From NCBI GenBank assembly GCA_003024985.2, contig PXIH01S0013795.1: DNA of 10,059 nucleotides; one strand, 5' to 3'. This document shows positions 1-7,837 of the stretch, piece by piece. Source of the stretch: Euperipatoides rowelli (taxonomy: Eukaryota; Onychophora; Udeonychophora; Euonychophora; Peripatopsidae). Below the pieces are notes generated by a model. It made no database searches. It was not told where the DNA came from and was given only the letters and a program-made list of their open reading frames with translations. The stretch's first letter is position 1. Every line of letters starts with the position of its first letter. The translations under genes were made by a program, and so were the position numbers.

Positions 1-398
1 AATATTTTGTGAAACAATATAACAGTAATTGCCTGTGTTGAAACGAGATACTATCGTATCAGTATAATATGCTTTGCTTTAAAATGTATATTTAACTAAT
101 ATTTTGTCAAACAATATAACAGTAATTGCCTGTGTTGAAACGAGATACTATTGTATCAGTATAATATTCTTTACTTTAAAATGTGTATTTAACAAATATG
201 TTGTGAAACAATATAACAGTAATTGCCTGTGTTGAAATGAGATACTATCGTGTCAGTATAGACTAATATTCTTTACTTTAAAATGTGTATTTAACAAATA
301 CTTTGTGAAACAAAGTAATTGCCTGTGTTGAAACAAGATACTATTAGTATAATATTCTTTACTTTAAAATGTATATTTTAAGAATACTTTGGATAACA
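1..398. repeat. ~97 bp tandem repeat, four units plus a partial
   Basis: Four consecutive units are visible: 1-97, 98-194, 195-296 and 297-382, followed by the opening of a fifth that decays after about 398. Each begins AATATTTTGTG or a close variant, carries the core CAGTAATTGCCTGTGTTGAA, and ends in TTTAAAATGTGTATTTAAC or a variant. Lengths are 97, 97, 102 and 86 bases. Unit 3 carries an extra GACTA near 257. Unit 4 has lost about six bases after GAAACAA and about five inside the GATACTATCGTATC palindrome. Units 1 and 2 are the most alike and unit 4 the most degraded, as expected at an array edge. The window starts at a unit boundary, so the array probably continues to the left. I do not recognise the family. 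It could be a minisatellite or an internal repeat of a larger mobile element. Confidence 0.95.
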
Positions 399-1635
399 AA
401 ATATTCATTATAAACAATAGAATAATATAAGTGTTTTAAAAGTCAAATTAAAATAGGAGAAAAAATATATGATTACAGCTTGAGCTAATAGTATTTTGAA
501 ATAAATGACAAGCTCATTATAATTAAATGATATAGAATAGATAACAGAAGCCTGGGAACATCAGGCAATTAAATTCTAGTGATTAAATAAAAATAAAAAA
601 AGTAAAAAAATAAAATTTTCAATTAAGTTAGTGCAAAATAAATTCCATTCAGCCACACAAATTGTCATGTCTGAAAACATTAGTTTTCCTATACATTTTT
701 ATTTTAAAAACATCAATAAGTATCAGTTTGTTTAGTTACAAATTTTTTTCATGTTTGATTTTATTTGTTTTTAAATGTAAAGTTCCAAAGTGATAAATAA
801 ATACAATGAGTAAAATTACATTCTATGAAAGTTAATATTGTATTCCACATGACTGGGTGTTATAAATCTAATCATAAAGTAGGAATTAGGTTTAACAGTG
901 GATTACATTAGAGCTCATGGTCTACAATACCAAAAATCAAATTACAAAGAAATTTATCTTGCAGTTCAATTTTTAAAAACCAATTAAAACAAATATATGA
1001 TTTCCCTGGTGAGATGACTGAACAAAGCTCTCAATAAATGAAAAAAAAAAAAGGTTTTGTAAAAGATTTAATAAAAAGAGTCACAAGTTTTTATGACATC
1101 ATATCCCAAAAGATTACTTCGTTAGACATTCAAAACAAACTATCAAACTTCTCCTCTTAATGAAAAATAAAAATAACTTTCTTGGGAAATAAAAATAATA
1201 TAAATCTATTCATTTTCTTTTTTAATAATGTAAAATATTTTAAAAACAATCATGAATTTACGACTGTTTTCTTAGTTGACAGTAGGCTGCACAACTCACC
1301 CCCTCCACTCCAATAGAAATTCCCTTATCAAAGATCATGTTCCTTAGCTAGTACTACAGTATCCCAACCAACCTAATCTTTATATAGAATTCTTTCAAAT
1401 TGCTGGCTCTTCATACATATCTGCTGAAAAATAAAAATACAACTAGCAGCATGTCTATTTTAAACTGTTAAAATATTGATTTGCAGAAACATTTATAATG
1501 TCAAAGTTCAATTTAGAGAGTATCCCTTTGTGTACTACTACCATATTTTTAAAATGGAAAAGAATTCAACAAGGGGCACAATATCTGACTTAATTTTCCT
1601 ATCCATGAGGAAAAGTATTAGTATTATTTTCTCTG
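399..1635. other. A+T-rich sequence, no gene seen
   Basis: I see no coding segment, RNA gene or repeat that I can support here. There is an A run at 1041-1052 and several short A- or T-rich stretches. A 74-codon open frame on the plus strand starts at 1476 and runs into the transposon end at 1636. It has no recognisable motif, a composition like its surroundings, and a length expected by chance at this A+T content. A single TACAGTA word lies at 1355-1361. Confidence 0.6.
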
Positions 1636-2000
1636 TACAGTTAAATCTTGATTTACCTTGGTGTTATGCTCTTGGGAATTGGCTTGTAAATCAAAAATGA
1701 GTAAGTCATACATTGTGTAAATCAAAAATTTGTAAATCAAAAATTTGTAAATAAAAAATGTGTAAATCAAAAATGTGCAAATCAAAAATGTGCAAATCAA
1801 TAAATGTGTAAATCAAAAATGTGTAGGCTAAATCAAAAATGTGTAGGCTAAGTCAAAAATTTGTAAATCAGAAATGTGTTTGTGTAAATCAAAAATATGT
1901 AACTTAAATCAAAGGTGTGTAAATGAAAAAAATGTGTAAATCAAAAATGTGTAAGCTTAAATCAAAAAATGTGTAAATCAAAAAATGTGTAAATCAAACA
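1636..2000 (+). mobile_element. One end of a pogo/Tigger-like DNA transposon (degraded)
   Basis: The segment opens with TA then CAGTTAAATCTTGATTTACC (1638-1657), which fits the TA target site followed by CAGT seen at pogo/Tigger-type ends of the Tc1/mariner superfamily. Next comes TTGGTGTTATGCTCTTGGGA and then repeated GTAAATCAAAAAT. The order terminal CAG, a gATTTAC motif, a short linker and inverted-sense GTAAATC subterminal motifs resembles Tigger-type ends in which the motif reads GTAAATCG. Here the CG is gone, as expected of CpG decay. No opposite terminus and no transposase frame are visible, so this is a solo end or a very old truncated copy. The assignment rests on remembered family layout rather than a search. 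A simple repeat that merely resembles such an end remains possible. Confidence 0.45.
1682..2000 (+). repeat. ~15 bp degenerate tandem array, (GTAAATCAAAAATGT)n
   Basis: About 19 copies of a 14-16 base unit with the core GTAAATCAAAAATGT run head to tail. Variants include GCAAATC (two adjacent copies), AAGTC, AAATAAA and AAATGAAA. Two copies carry an inserted TAGGC, giving TGTAGGCTAAATC and TGTAGGCTAAGTC. The array lies directly inside the transposon end at 1636. It is best read as an expansion of that element's subterminal motif, although a microsatellite that grew independently cannot be excluded. The identical double variants in neighbouring units point to local duplication of multi-unit blocks. 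Confidence 0.9.
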
Positions 2001-3035
2001 TAAATTTTACCTAGGATTTAATGCAAATGCTAAAGGTTAGGGAAAGTGATTTTCAAACAAAAACCACATTTTTTTTTTTGTAATTCTTATATCATTTATG
2101 AACATTTTGTTAGGTTAATTTGATAAAAATTGCATCAATAGATCTGGGTACTGGTGGAAGAATGTATTTAAATTTAGGCCTGTGGGCATAACATTTATTA
2201 TAACAAAAAAGTAGAAATGTCTATATTGATAAGATTTGATACTCCTCCTCAGCCACTCATCCTAGAGCAATTTTGTTTGATTTACTTGAAAGTCCTATTA
2301 AAGCAGATCTGACATGATATTTTGGACACAAATAGCATCAGTCAGATCGGCTTTAAAAAAAACTATAAAGGTTTCATAATTTCCATTGGCATGTAGAAAA
2401 TTAACTTTGCAAAGATAGTTTCATGCAAATGACTTTGTAGTAAACTTTCAACTATTATGTTAGTTTTAATAGTAAATACCTTGAAACATTGATTAGCATT
2501 TTATTTATGTAACCTCAGGAAAAAAATTATTTGATTTACCAAACAATTTTTTTTTAATACATTAATTGATTTATCACATTAGTTGATATTAAAAAAAAGT
2601 ATTAACTATTTCAAGAAGGTTGAAAATACAAAGATTTTGTATTTTAGGTACTTTAATATTGATTTTAGCTTGTGTTTTGTAATACAAATACATTTTGGGT
2701 GGAGATTTCAAACATCCTTTTTTTATTTTTTTTTTGGGGGGGAGGGGTTATGACCATTTCTCTGACATATGATAGTTTCCTTGATTAAAATTGATTAGTT
2801 ATTCATTTAGAAAAACAAAATATCAATATAGTTATTTTTTTAAATGTTTAAAATGTGGAATTGAAAACTAGAGATGCCAATGATAAAATCATTTTAAATT
2901 TATATTCAGATTAGTCAGAAGAAAAAACTCACAAAATAGGTTTCTTGGGCTAATATTGATGAAAAGAAACAGAAATAGGACATGATTGTTAAGTTTATTC
3001 TAAAATCTTTATTACAGTAAATATTCTTATATAAA
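2001..3035. other. A+T-rich sequence, possibly transposon interior; no gene supported
   Basis: This may include decayed interior of the element that ends at 1636, but no transposase motif is visible. A minus-strand frame stays open for 40 codons across 2420-2301 and stops in tandem TAA TAG at 2300-2295. It includes KADLTDAICVQNIMSDLL, which looks protein-like, but the length is within chance and I do not recognise it. At 2718-2747 a T run (interrupted by one A) passes abruptly into a G run with one A. T runs also occur at 2069-2079. Nothing else stands out. Confidence 0.5.
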
Positions 3036-3180
3036 CACAACAAAAATTCAAGATCAAATTGGTCCCATAAAGATTTTTCAGTATGGTTAATCCCCCACTG
3101 ATTCAAATGTTGAATCGGTGGAGGATTAACCATACTGAAAAATATTTATGGGACCAATTGGGTCTTGAATTTTTGTTGTG
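3036..3180. repeat. Long near-perfect hairpin (71-base arms)
   Basis: The left arm 3036-3106 and right arm 3110-3180 are reverse complements around the centre ATG (3107-3109). By hand I count 66 of 71 matching positions and no gaps. The outer ends are CACAACAAAAATTC and GAATTTTTGTTGTG. The inner ends are CACTGATTCAA and TTGAATCGGTG. No clear target-site duplication flanks it: the left flank ends in ATAAA and the right begins GTTAA. It could be a foldback or MITE-type element, an inverted duplication made by template switching, or a transcribed hairpin that yields small RNA. The sequence alone does not decide between these. Confidence 0.95.
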
Positions 3181-3390
3181 GTTAATCATTCATTAAAACT
3201 AGCCTGACTAGAATTGTTATAAATTAGTGTAGTAATTTATATTGAAATATTAATGTATTTATGTTATATGCTAGTCTTTTAACACATATAAAATACAAAT
3301 AAAGTTTATAATCTAAAATTAAATACAAATACAAATATGCCGGACAACAACAGACTGCAGTCTAACGAGGCTGTCCATGGTCCTAATCTA
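3181..3390. other. Non-coding stretch with a small GC-richer island
   Basis: Mostly A+T-rich. Between about 3338 and 3384 the base content becomes more balanced. The island holds a perfect 12-base palindrome, AGACTGCAGTCT (3352-3363), enclosed by GGACA (3342-3346) and its reverse complement TGTCC (3372-3376). This could be a remnant of a mobile element. I do not recognise it. Confidence 0.4.
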
Positions 3391-3478
3391 ATATATATTT
3401 TTTATATATATAAATTTATTTATTTATTTTAAATATTTTTTTTTATAATTTTTTTTTTTTTTTAATATTTTTTTTAAT
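3391..3478. repeat. Low-complexity T/AT-rich tract
   Basis: The tract starts with alternating TA, passes through TTTA units and continues as long T runs broken by short AATA or ATAA pieces, ending just before TAGGCTA at 3478. It is simple sequence with no coding potential and may be unstable in length between individuals. Confidence 0.9.
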
Positions 3479-3539
3479 AGGCTATTTTAAAAATCTTGGG
3501 GATTTTAATTTAAAAAAAAAAACTACCAACAATTATACA

Positions 3540-3545
3540 TTTATT
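3540..3545 (-). terminator. Possible poly(A) signal AATAAA
   Basis: On the minus strand AATAAA lies 56 bases beyond the stop codon of the exon candidate at 3602-3749. It is followed by a GT-rich then T-rich stretch (TGTTGGTAGTTTTTTTTTTT, about 3530-3511), the usual arrangement of a cleavage and polyadenylation site. AATAAA is expected dozens of times by chance in 10 kb of this composition. Only the combination with the GT/T-rich tract and the neighbouring frame gives it any weight. Confidence 0.25.
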
Positions 3546-3601
3546 ACAATACCAAACAACCTTAATAAACTCCCCTACCCTCGCTTAAAATATCAACAGA
3601 C

Positions 3602-3749
3602 CTACACTGTAGCTAGGTTCACTACTTTATTTGTCGACCTAAAAATTTTCAGAAGTGACACAAATCCACTATTAGGCTCTTCCCCTGGATCTAAATGTCT
3701 CTTCTTGAACTCATTTGTTGATGTCTTCAATGCCTCAGCAACATAAACA
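3602..3749 (-). CDS. Possible terminal coding exon, unrecognised product
   Basis: Read on the minus strand, positions 3748-3605 encode 48 residues ending in a TAG stop at 3604-3602. The peptide begins VYVAEALKTS, has a charged middle (EFKKRHLDPGEE) and ends LKIFRSTNKVVNLATV. It looks like soluble protein, has a higher GC content than its flanks, and contains no repeats. An AG at 3751-3750 could be the 3' splice site, leaving one base (T) to complete the previous codon, but its pyrimidine tract is poor. An in-frame TAA lies just upstream at 3757-3755, so no longer exon is possible in this frame. A possible poly(A) signal follows. An open frame this short is common by chance. I do not recognise a family. 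It could be a real last exon, a pseudogene piece, or coincidence. Confidence 0.33.
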
Positions 3750-3757
3750 CTGATTTA

Positions 3758-4199
3758 GGCGATTTTACTGTTAGTAAATTTAAATGTTAAAATTTAAAAA
3801 TCATCTAAAATAAATGTAATTACCATACAATAAAACAATCTTGCAATTCAATTACAATTTATTATTCTACTTCATTTAATCAACTATTCTAAAAATCTTC
3901 ATATTAAAATTCTGAGATACTAACCAAACTATTCTTAGCTCTATAATAGTAGCCTAAGTTTAAAACCTTGTAAAAAATTTCATGAGAAATCAATCTTCAC
4001 ATATTGTGAAAATTAGCAAGTGATGTTTGGATATATGCACATTAGTATAACAAGCTCAAAATTCAAAAAGCTTGATGTCTTAGGTATTTTCCAATTATAA
4101 TATAGGAGATATTATTTATAAATGTAAAATCACTAATATATATTGACTTTGTTACATAAGACAGTGTTAAGTTGAATCTATTATTTTTATTTATTTTTT
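3758..4199. other. A+T-rich sequence, nothing recognised
   Basis: No coding segment, RNA gene or repeat stands out. On the minus strand TACTAAC followed by AG occurs near 3766-3774, which resembles a branch-point and acceptor pair. Using it would place an in-frame stop before the exon candidate at 3749, so it does not help that model. TAGCCTA occurs at 3950-3956. Confidence 0.5.
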
Positions 4200-4249
4200 A
4201 AATTTTGATCATATGATAAAACTTTTTTTATTATCACATGATAAAATTT
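4200..4249. repeat. Inverted repeat with ~20-base arms
   Basis: The left arm 4200-4219 (AAATTTTGATCATATGATAA) and right arm 4231-4249 (TTATCACATGATAAAATTT) are reverse complements apart from one mismatch and one missing base. An 11-base T-rich spacer separates them. It is very A+T-rich and could have arisen by chance slippage, but the shared ATCATATGAT-type centre argues for an inverted duplication or a tiny terminal-repeat element. No flanking duplication is evident. Confidence 0.7.
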
Positions 4250-5794
4250 AAAATTAGTTTCATTTAGAAATGCAAATGAGATGAATTTTTCTATTATACA
4301 GCAGATAAAGTGTTGAGCTATTTTTCATCACTATTTTAGACATTAATTTTTAAATATACAATATTTTTGTCTTGGATTTATATTTGTTTTATTATAAATT
4401 ATTTAAAGAAATATATGTAACATTAGTATTTCAGGATATCATTATCTGTTTCTTTTTAAAATTTGGCAAGGTAAGACTTGACTTTACATTTACTATCTTA
4501 ATGTTTAGGCCTAGCCTTAAGCAGCTATTACACATACTAAGATAACAGTAAGTGAATTTTTGTAAGTAACATATCTTTTTTAAAATGTTTCAGAAGAGTG
4601 ATATGAGTGACTGCCCAGGATGTTAAAAAGCTTGGTTGAACCAAAATGGTGATGACAAACATCAATGTCTGATATCAAACTTATGTGTCCGCTAATCAAA
4701 TCTTCATAACAATTCAATAAAAAAATGTATATCCATTTTGTAAATATAGTAGGCTATAGATACTTTGAAGAATAAAATAATCTTGTCCTTATGGGCTATG
4801 GCTTATTTTTTAATATTCTAATATAATTAGGCCAGTTTTGTGACTTGCGCCCAACATATCCCAATATTTTTCAGTTTAACAAGTATGAATTTGGTTGTAT
4901 GAAGTTGTATGCTTGTAACAACAATTAAAAATTTTCTAAAAATTCAAGTAGCCTAAGTAACCCGTTTCATTCATTATTGGTGTCTACAGTTTAAAAAATT
5001 ACAAATTTATAATTAATTTGTTCATCGATTACATAAGGATATATTTTAAAGGGAAAAATACTTTTTGGATAAAATTAAAAGACATTTAGGCCAGCTAACT
5101 TTGCATTAAATAAAGTTTGACTTTGAATGGACTTTTCGAGGGGGCTTGTGGCAGACTTCTGGGNCACTGATTTGGCTAGTAGGCAATTTAGACTAACTTT
5201 AACTAGCGTTAAGGACAAAACCAGTTAAATGCTTAATGCATCTTTTATTAGAAAATTAAAATATAAATTTAGGATAGTTAGGTTAAAAATTCAATAAAAC
5301 ACTAAACATAGATTCAAATATTGCGAAAATGTTTAGAAATCTAATTAAACAAGTTGATAAGATTTCTTACACAAGAAAACCAAAGTGGGAATCCTCCCTA
5401 CTAATCCAAGATAACTTCACTGTGATCTTTTATTCATTTTCAAAGAGGTAATTATAGTAAATAATGACATTAATAATTTATTCATACCAAATAATTATTT
5501 AAAAAAAATAGAAAACATGACTATAAAATGAAACAACTGTATGGAAAGACAATCAAAAAAGACTGATCTAAAGAGATTACAGATATTAAATACTGGAATA
5601 AATAGGATAACACCTTCTTTGAGATGGGTTACATTATTTTAAACTCTCTATATAAAAATTTGTTAGAAATGTTATTTGCCCTATTAAAAGTTTAACTTGA
5701 TACTAGCCTATGTGATATTTTTCTAACTACCCTTTATTTGTTTTTTTCTTTTGCCTTGTTTTATAGTCAGTTGTTTATTTCTAATCAACTTTCT
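4250..5794. other. Long A+T-rich stretch, no gene seen
   Basis: I find no supported gene or element in these 1.5 kb. A short direct repeat of GTTGTATG occurs at 4894-4901 and 4904-4911. TAGGCCTA lies at 4506-4513, and TAGGCTA or TAGCCTA at 4750, 4949 and 5704. A more balanced patch near 5130-5220 (around TTCGAGGGGGCTTGTGG) contains the ambiguous base at 5164 and has no recognisable identity. A minus-strand frame of 19 codons at about 5425-5366 next to a GTAAGA is too weak to call. Confidence 0.5.
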
Positions 5795-5842
5795 TGTCAG
5801 TTATAGTTTACTATCACTGACACTAGTTATTGTACAATAACT
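5795..5842. repeat. Two adjacent palindromes
   Basis: At 5795-5822 TGTCAGTTATAG and CTATCACTGACA form a 12-pair stem with one mismatch around the loop TTTA. Two bases later AGTTATTGTACAATAACT (5825-5842) is a perfect 18-base palindrome. Together they make a compact symmetrical cluster that could be a tiny foldback element, a protein-binding dyad, or an accident of A+T-rich sequence. Nothing nearby tells which. Confidence 0.8.
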
Positions 5843-5882
5843 CTTTTATTTCTTTTTAAAGATTATTATATTATATCATATG

Positions 5883-5936
5883 ACACAATTAATCCTTCTC
5901 TCCCCATTCTGCCGAAGAGAAGAAAATTGTTGTGTG
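5883..5936. repeat. Imperfect hairpin
   Basis: ACACAATTAATCCTTCTCT on the left is broadly complementary to AGAGAAGAAAATTGTTGTGT on the right, with a few mismatches and one length difference. The spacer is CCCCATTCTGCCGA. It is probably an old inverted duplication, and no mobile-element ends are apparent. Confidence 0.55.
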
Positions 5937-5942
5937 ACTTTT

Positions 5943-6233
5943 AATAATGATGACCTCCATTGTAGCTTGATATTTTCTGTTTTTTTTTTTTAATTTTTTA
6001 TTAGCACAAATAAAAGGATTATAAAATAAAAAATAGCCTAATCAATTTTACACATATTTGTTTATCCATTGTTCTTAAAGAAAATTATGGTGAATTTCAT
6101 TTGTTTAAAACTAAATTAAACACACAAAGAGTTAAGACCACAAATATTTTTACACAAGCATATAAAATCTGGGCCGCAAATCCAGTTATGAATGCCTTTC
6201 AAATTGTTGTGATTATGATAGTCCATACAGTAA
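5943..6233. other. A+T-rich sequence, nothing recognised
   Basis: A T run at 5980-5991 is followed by A+T-rich sequence without features. TAGCCTA lies at 6034-6040 and TACAGTA at 6226-6232, next to the hairpin that starts at 6234. Confidence 0.5.
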
Positions 6234-6313
6234 TACTTTCATTTTTTTAAGATCTTATGACTTTATCATTCAATGAATGATGAAGTCATAATATTTTTTA
6301 AAAACTGAAAGTA
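6234..6313. repeat. MITE-like hairpin flanked by TA
   Basis: Arms 6234-6272 and 6274-6313 are inverted copies around a single central A. The inner 18 bases (TTATGACTTTATCATTCA against TGAATGATGAAGTCATAA) differ at one position. The outer parts are looser but still pair: TACTTTCATTTTTTT against AAAAACTGAAAGTA. Each end is a TA dinucleotide, the target duplication used by Tc1/mariner-type elements, which would leave a ~76-base palindromic element. The size is at the low end for a MITE and TA is a weak signal in DNA this A+T-rich, so the mobile-element reading is tentative. The inverted repeat itself is clear. Confidence 0.6.
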
Positions 6314-6814
6314 AGGAAATTGTTATTTTTATTAATTAGCCTATAGTAGTTAGTAACTGATTGCTAACACAGCTCGACTCTTTACAGCAGATGAGATGTG
6401 CATTGTGCTGCATTACAAAATATTATCAAGTTAAGATTAATTTAATTAAAAAACAGCAAGTACAATGTGATAATACAACATATACAAAGCCTAATATATA
6501 GTAATTCATAGCGCCAAGTTACAGTGTACTTATTCACATAAATTATATTTAATCTTACTTATTGGACAAACTCATAACACATTTTTTATAACCCATGGTG
6601 GAAGATAATTTTCAATTGTATTGCCATCTTTTCCACCCATAAATAAGTAAGAAAAGTACTGCTAATAACTTTCCGCCATTATTTACCATAGGCACATTCT
6701 GACAGAATTACTCTACTAACTCTTCTGCCTGTGAATTGTGAGAAGAGAGCCATCATAGGTTACTCACTGACATTCTGCTACACATTTTTGAAAGTTATTT
6801 CATCTCTCATAGTA
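6314..6814. other. Non-coding stretch with small hairpins and a possible micro-exon
   Basis: Two hairpins are visible. GGTGGAAGAT pairs with ATCTTTTCCACC at about 6597-6638, with a two-base length difference. CTCTTCT pairs with AGAAGAG at about 6719-6747. On the minus strand a pyrimidine-rich tract ending CACAG abuts a 42-base segment at 6728-6687 followed by GTAAAT, which could be a small exon (see findings). No other gene signal is present. Confidence 0.4.
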
Positions 6815-6964
6815 GGAGAGATGGCATAGCTGGTAGAGCTTGTAAATTTGCCAGCGACTAAGTCGCATTAATGCCAAATTGAAAATGATGCAAACATGCC
6901 CAATGGAGTGTGATGCATATTGACAAGGTCTTGATTCTCATTAGTATGGGAAGTGTGAAAAAAA
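6815..6964 (+). mobile_element. tRNA-derived SINE-like element
   Basis: TGGCATAGCTGG at 6822-6833 matches the RNA polymerase III A box (TRGCNNARYNGG) at every position. The sequence runs on as TAGAGC, so 6824-6839 reads as a tRNA D arm with loop AGCTGGTA and the closing stem GAGC. Two D-stem bases are substituted. A B-box-like GTCTTGATTCT lies at 6928-6938 and the segment ends in an A run (6958-6964). These are the parts of a tRNA-derived SINE. The A-to-B spacing is about 106 bases, far more than the 40-45 of a tRNA, and the anticodon and T arms do not fold, so this is not a working tRNA gene. Either about 60 bases are inserted, or the true B box is the weak AAGTCGCATTA near 6861. No target-site duplication was found. 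Confidence 0.5.
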
Positions 6965-7837
6965 GTAAGATTGAGATAGACACACATAAAAAAACATCCC
7001 CACCAACATTTCAGAACATAAATTTCTCAAGACTAAGTAATAACAGTTGAAGAATAAAAATAAATTAATAATATTACAGTAATAATAACAATTGTGAACA
7101 TTATGCTGCATGTATATGATTTATTCTGCAATAATTTAGGCTACAAAGTCTTTAGAATAGAAGTTCAGAGATATTATGTTCAAATACATTAAAATTAAGT
7201 CCAAATGATATTGGTAAAAACTTAAAACAGCTTCAGTTTAAGCCAAGCTCCAGGATTCTATACTATCCTGGACTTGAAAACTCATCAACACATAGCCAAA
7301 ACAGTCATCAAAGAAATTCCCCAGAGTCACATTTTTCAAAAGAAAAAGAAGAAAAAAAGACTCATTCATTTTTACTGAACTATTTCAAAGAAGTGTAGCA
7401 GAAACTAGAAGATGATGTATAGTAATGATTTTAATAGAGTTGGTTTTACATATCAGTTTAACAAATAAAAAGAAGAAAAAAGTAGCCAACTACTTTTCTA
7501 TATCTTTAAAAACAGTAATTTAGGAAACTGTGGGGGGAAAACAATTTTATACTCAGGGAAGAATAAAAGTTTATCCATTGTTACAGTAGGCCTATTTATA
7601 AACTTCTATTAACCATGGTATTTCTTATTACTTTTTTTTTTAAAGGGGAGGAGAGGGAATAAGGATGTTAATCACCTTATTATTTTAGAATTGCAAATGT
7701 TATGTTAATGATTTAACTCTTTCATTTTTTTTTAAATTGCATTTATTACGTGAAATCGAATTTACAAATAAGTTTATTATATAATGATAAGGGCGACAAT
7801 GTTAATGATAAAAGACAAAAAACAAAGGCATACTCAC
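6965..7837. other. A+T-rich sequence with one small hairpin
   Basis: AAGCTCCAGGAT (7245-7256) pairs with ATCCTGGACTT (7265-7275) across the loop TCTATACT, with one bulged base. Otherwise there are A-rich and purine-rich runs (about 7340-7362 and 7470-7483), a T run followed by GGGGAGGAGAGGGA near 7630-7658, TAGGCTA at 7137 and TAGGCCTA at 7587. No gene is seen. If the exon candidates at 3602 and 7838 are real, this lies in their shared intron. Confidence 0.5.
7245..7275. repeat. Short hairpin
   Basis: A 7-pair perfect stem (CCAGGAT/ATCCTGG) is extended by AAGCT/ACTT with one bulge, around an 8-base loop. It is small and may be incidental. Confidence 0.6.

Noticed and set aside
1476-1700. 74-codon plus-strand open frame
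   Set aside because: It runs into the transposon end and its repeated motif. No domain is visible, and a rough estimate of stop frequency at this A+T content predicts a few frames of this size by chance.
1682-2000. CRISPR array
   Set aside because: The 15-base units are contiguous and degenerate with no unique spacers, and the DNA is eukaryotic in character.
2736-2747. G-quadruplex at the G run
   Set aside because: The tract has only one interruption and no four separated G-tracts within folding distance.
2915-3133. 72-codon minus-strand open frame
   Set aside because: Its start lies in the long hairpin and its remainder in A+T-rich DNA, with no motif or codon bias.
3319-3378. 19-codon minus-strand frame with a good start context (ACCATGG)
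   Set aside because: Too short and unrecognised. The ATG lies inside the symmetrical GC-richer island.
6815-6964. Functional tRNA gene
   Set aside because: Only the D arm is recognisable. The anticodon and T arms do not pair and the box spacing is far too long.
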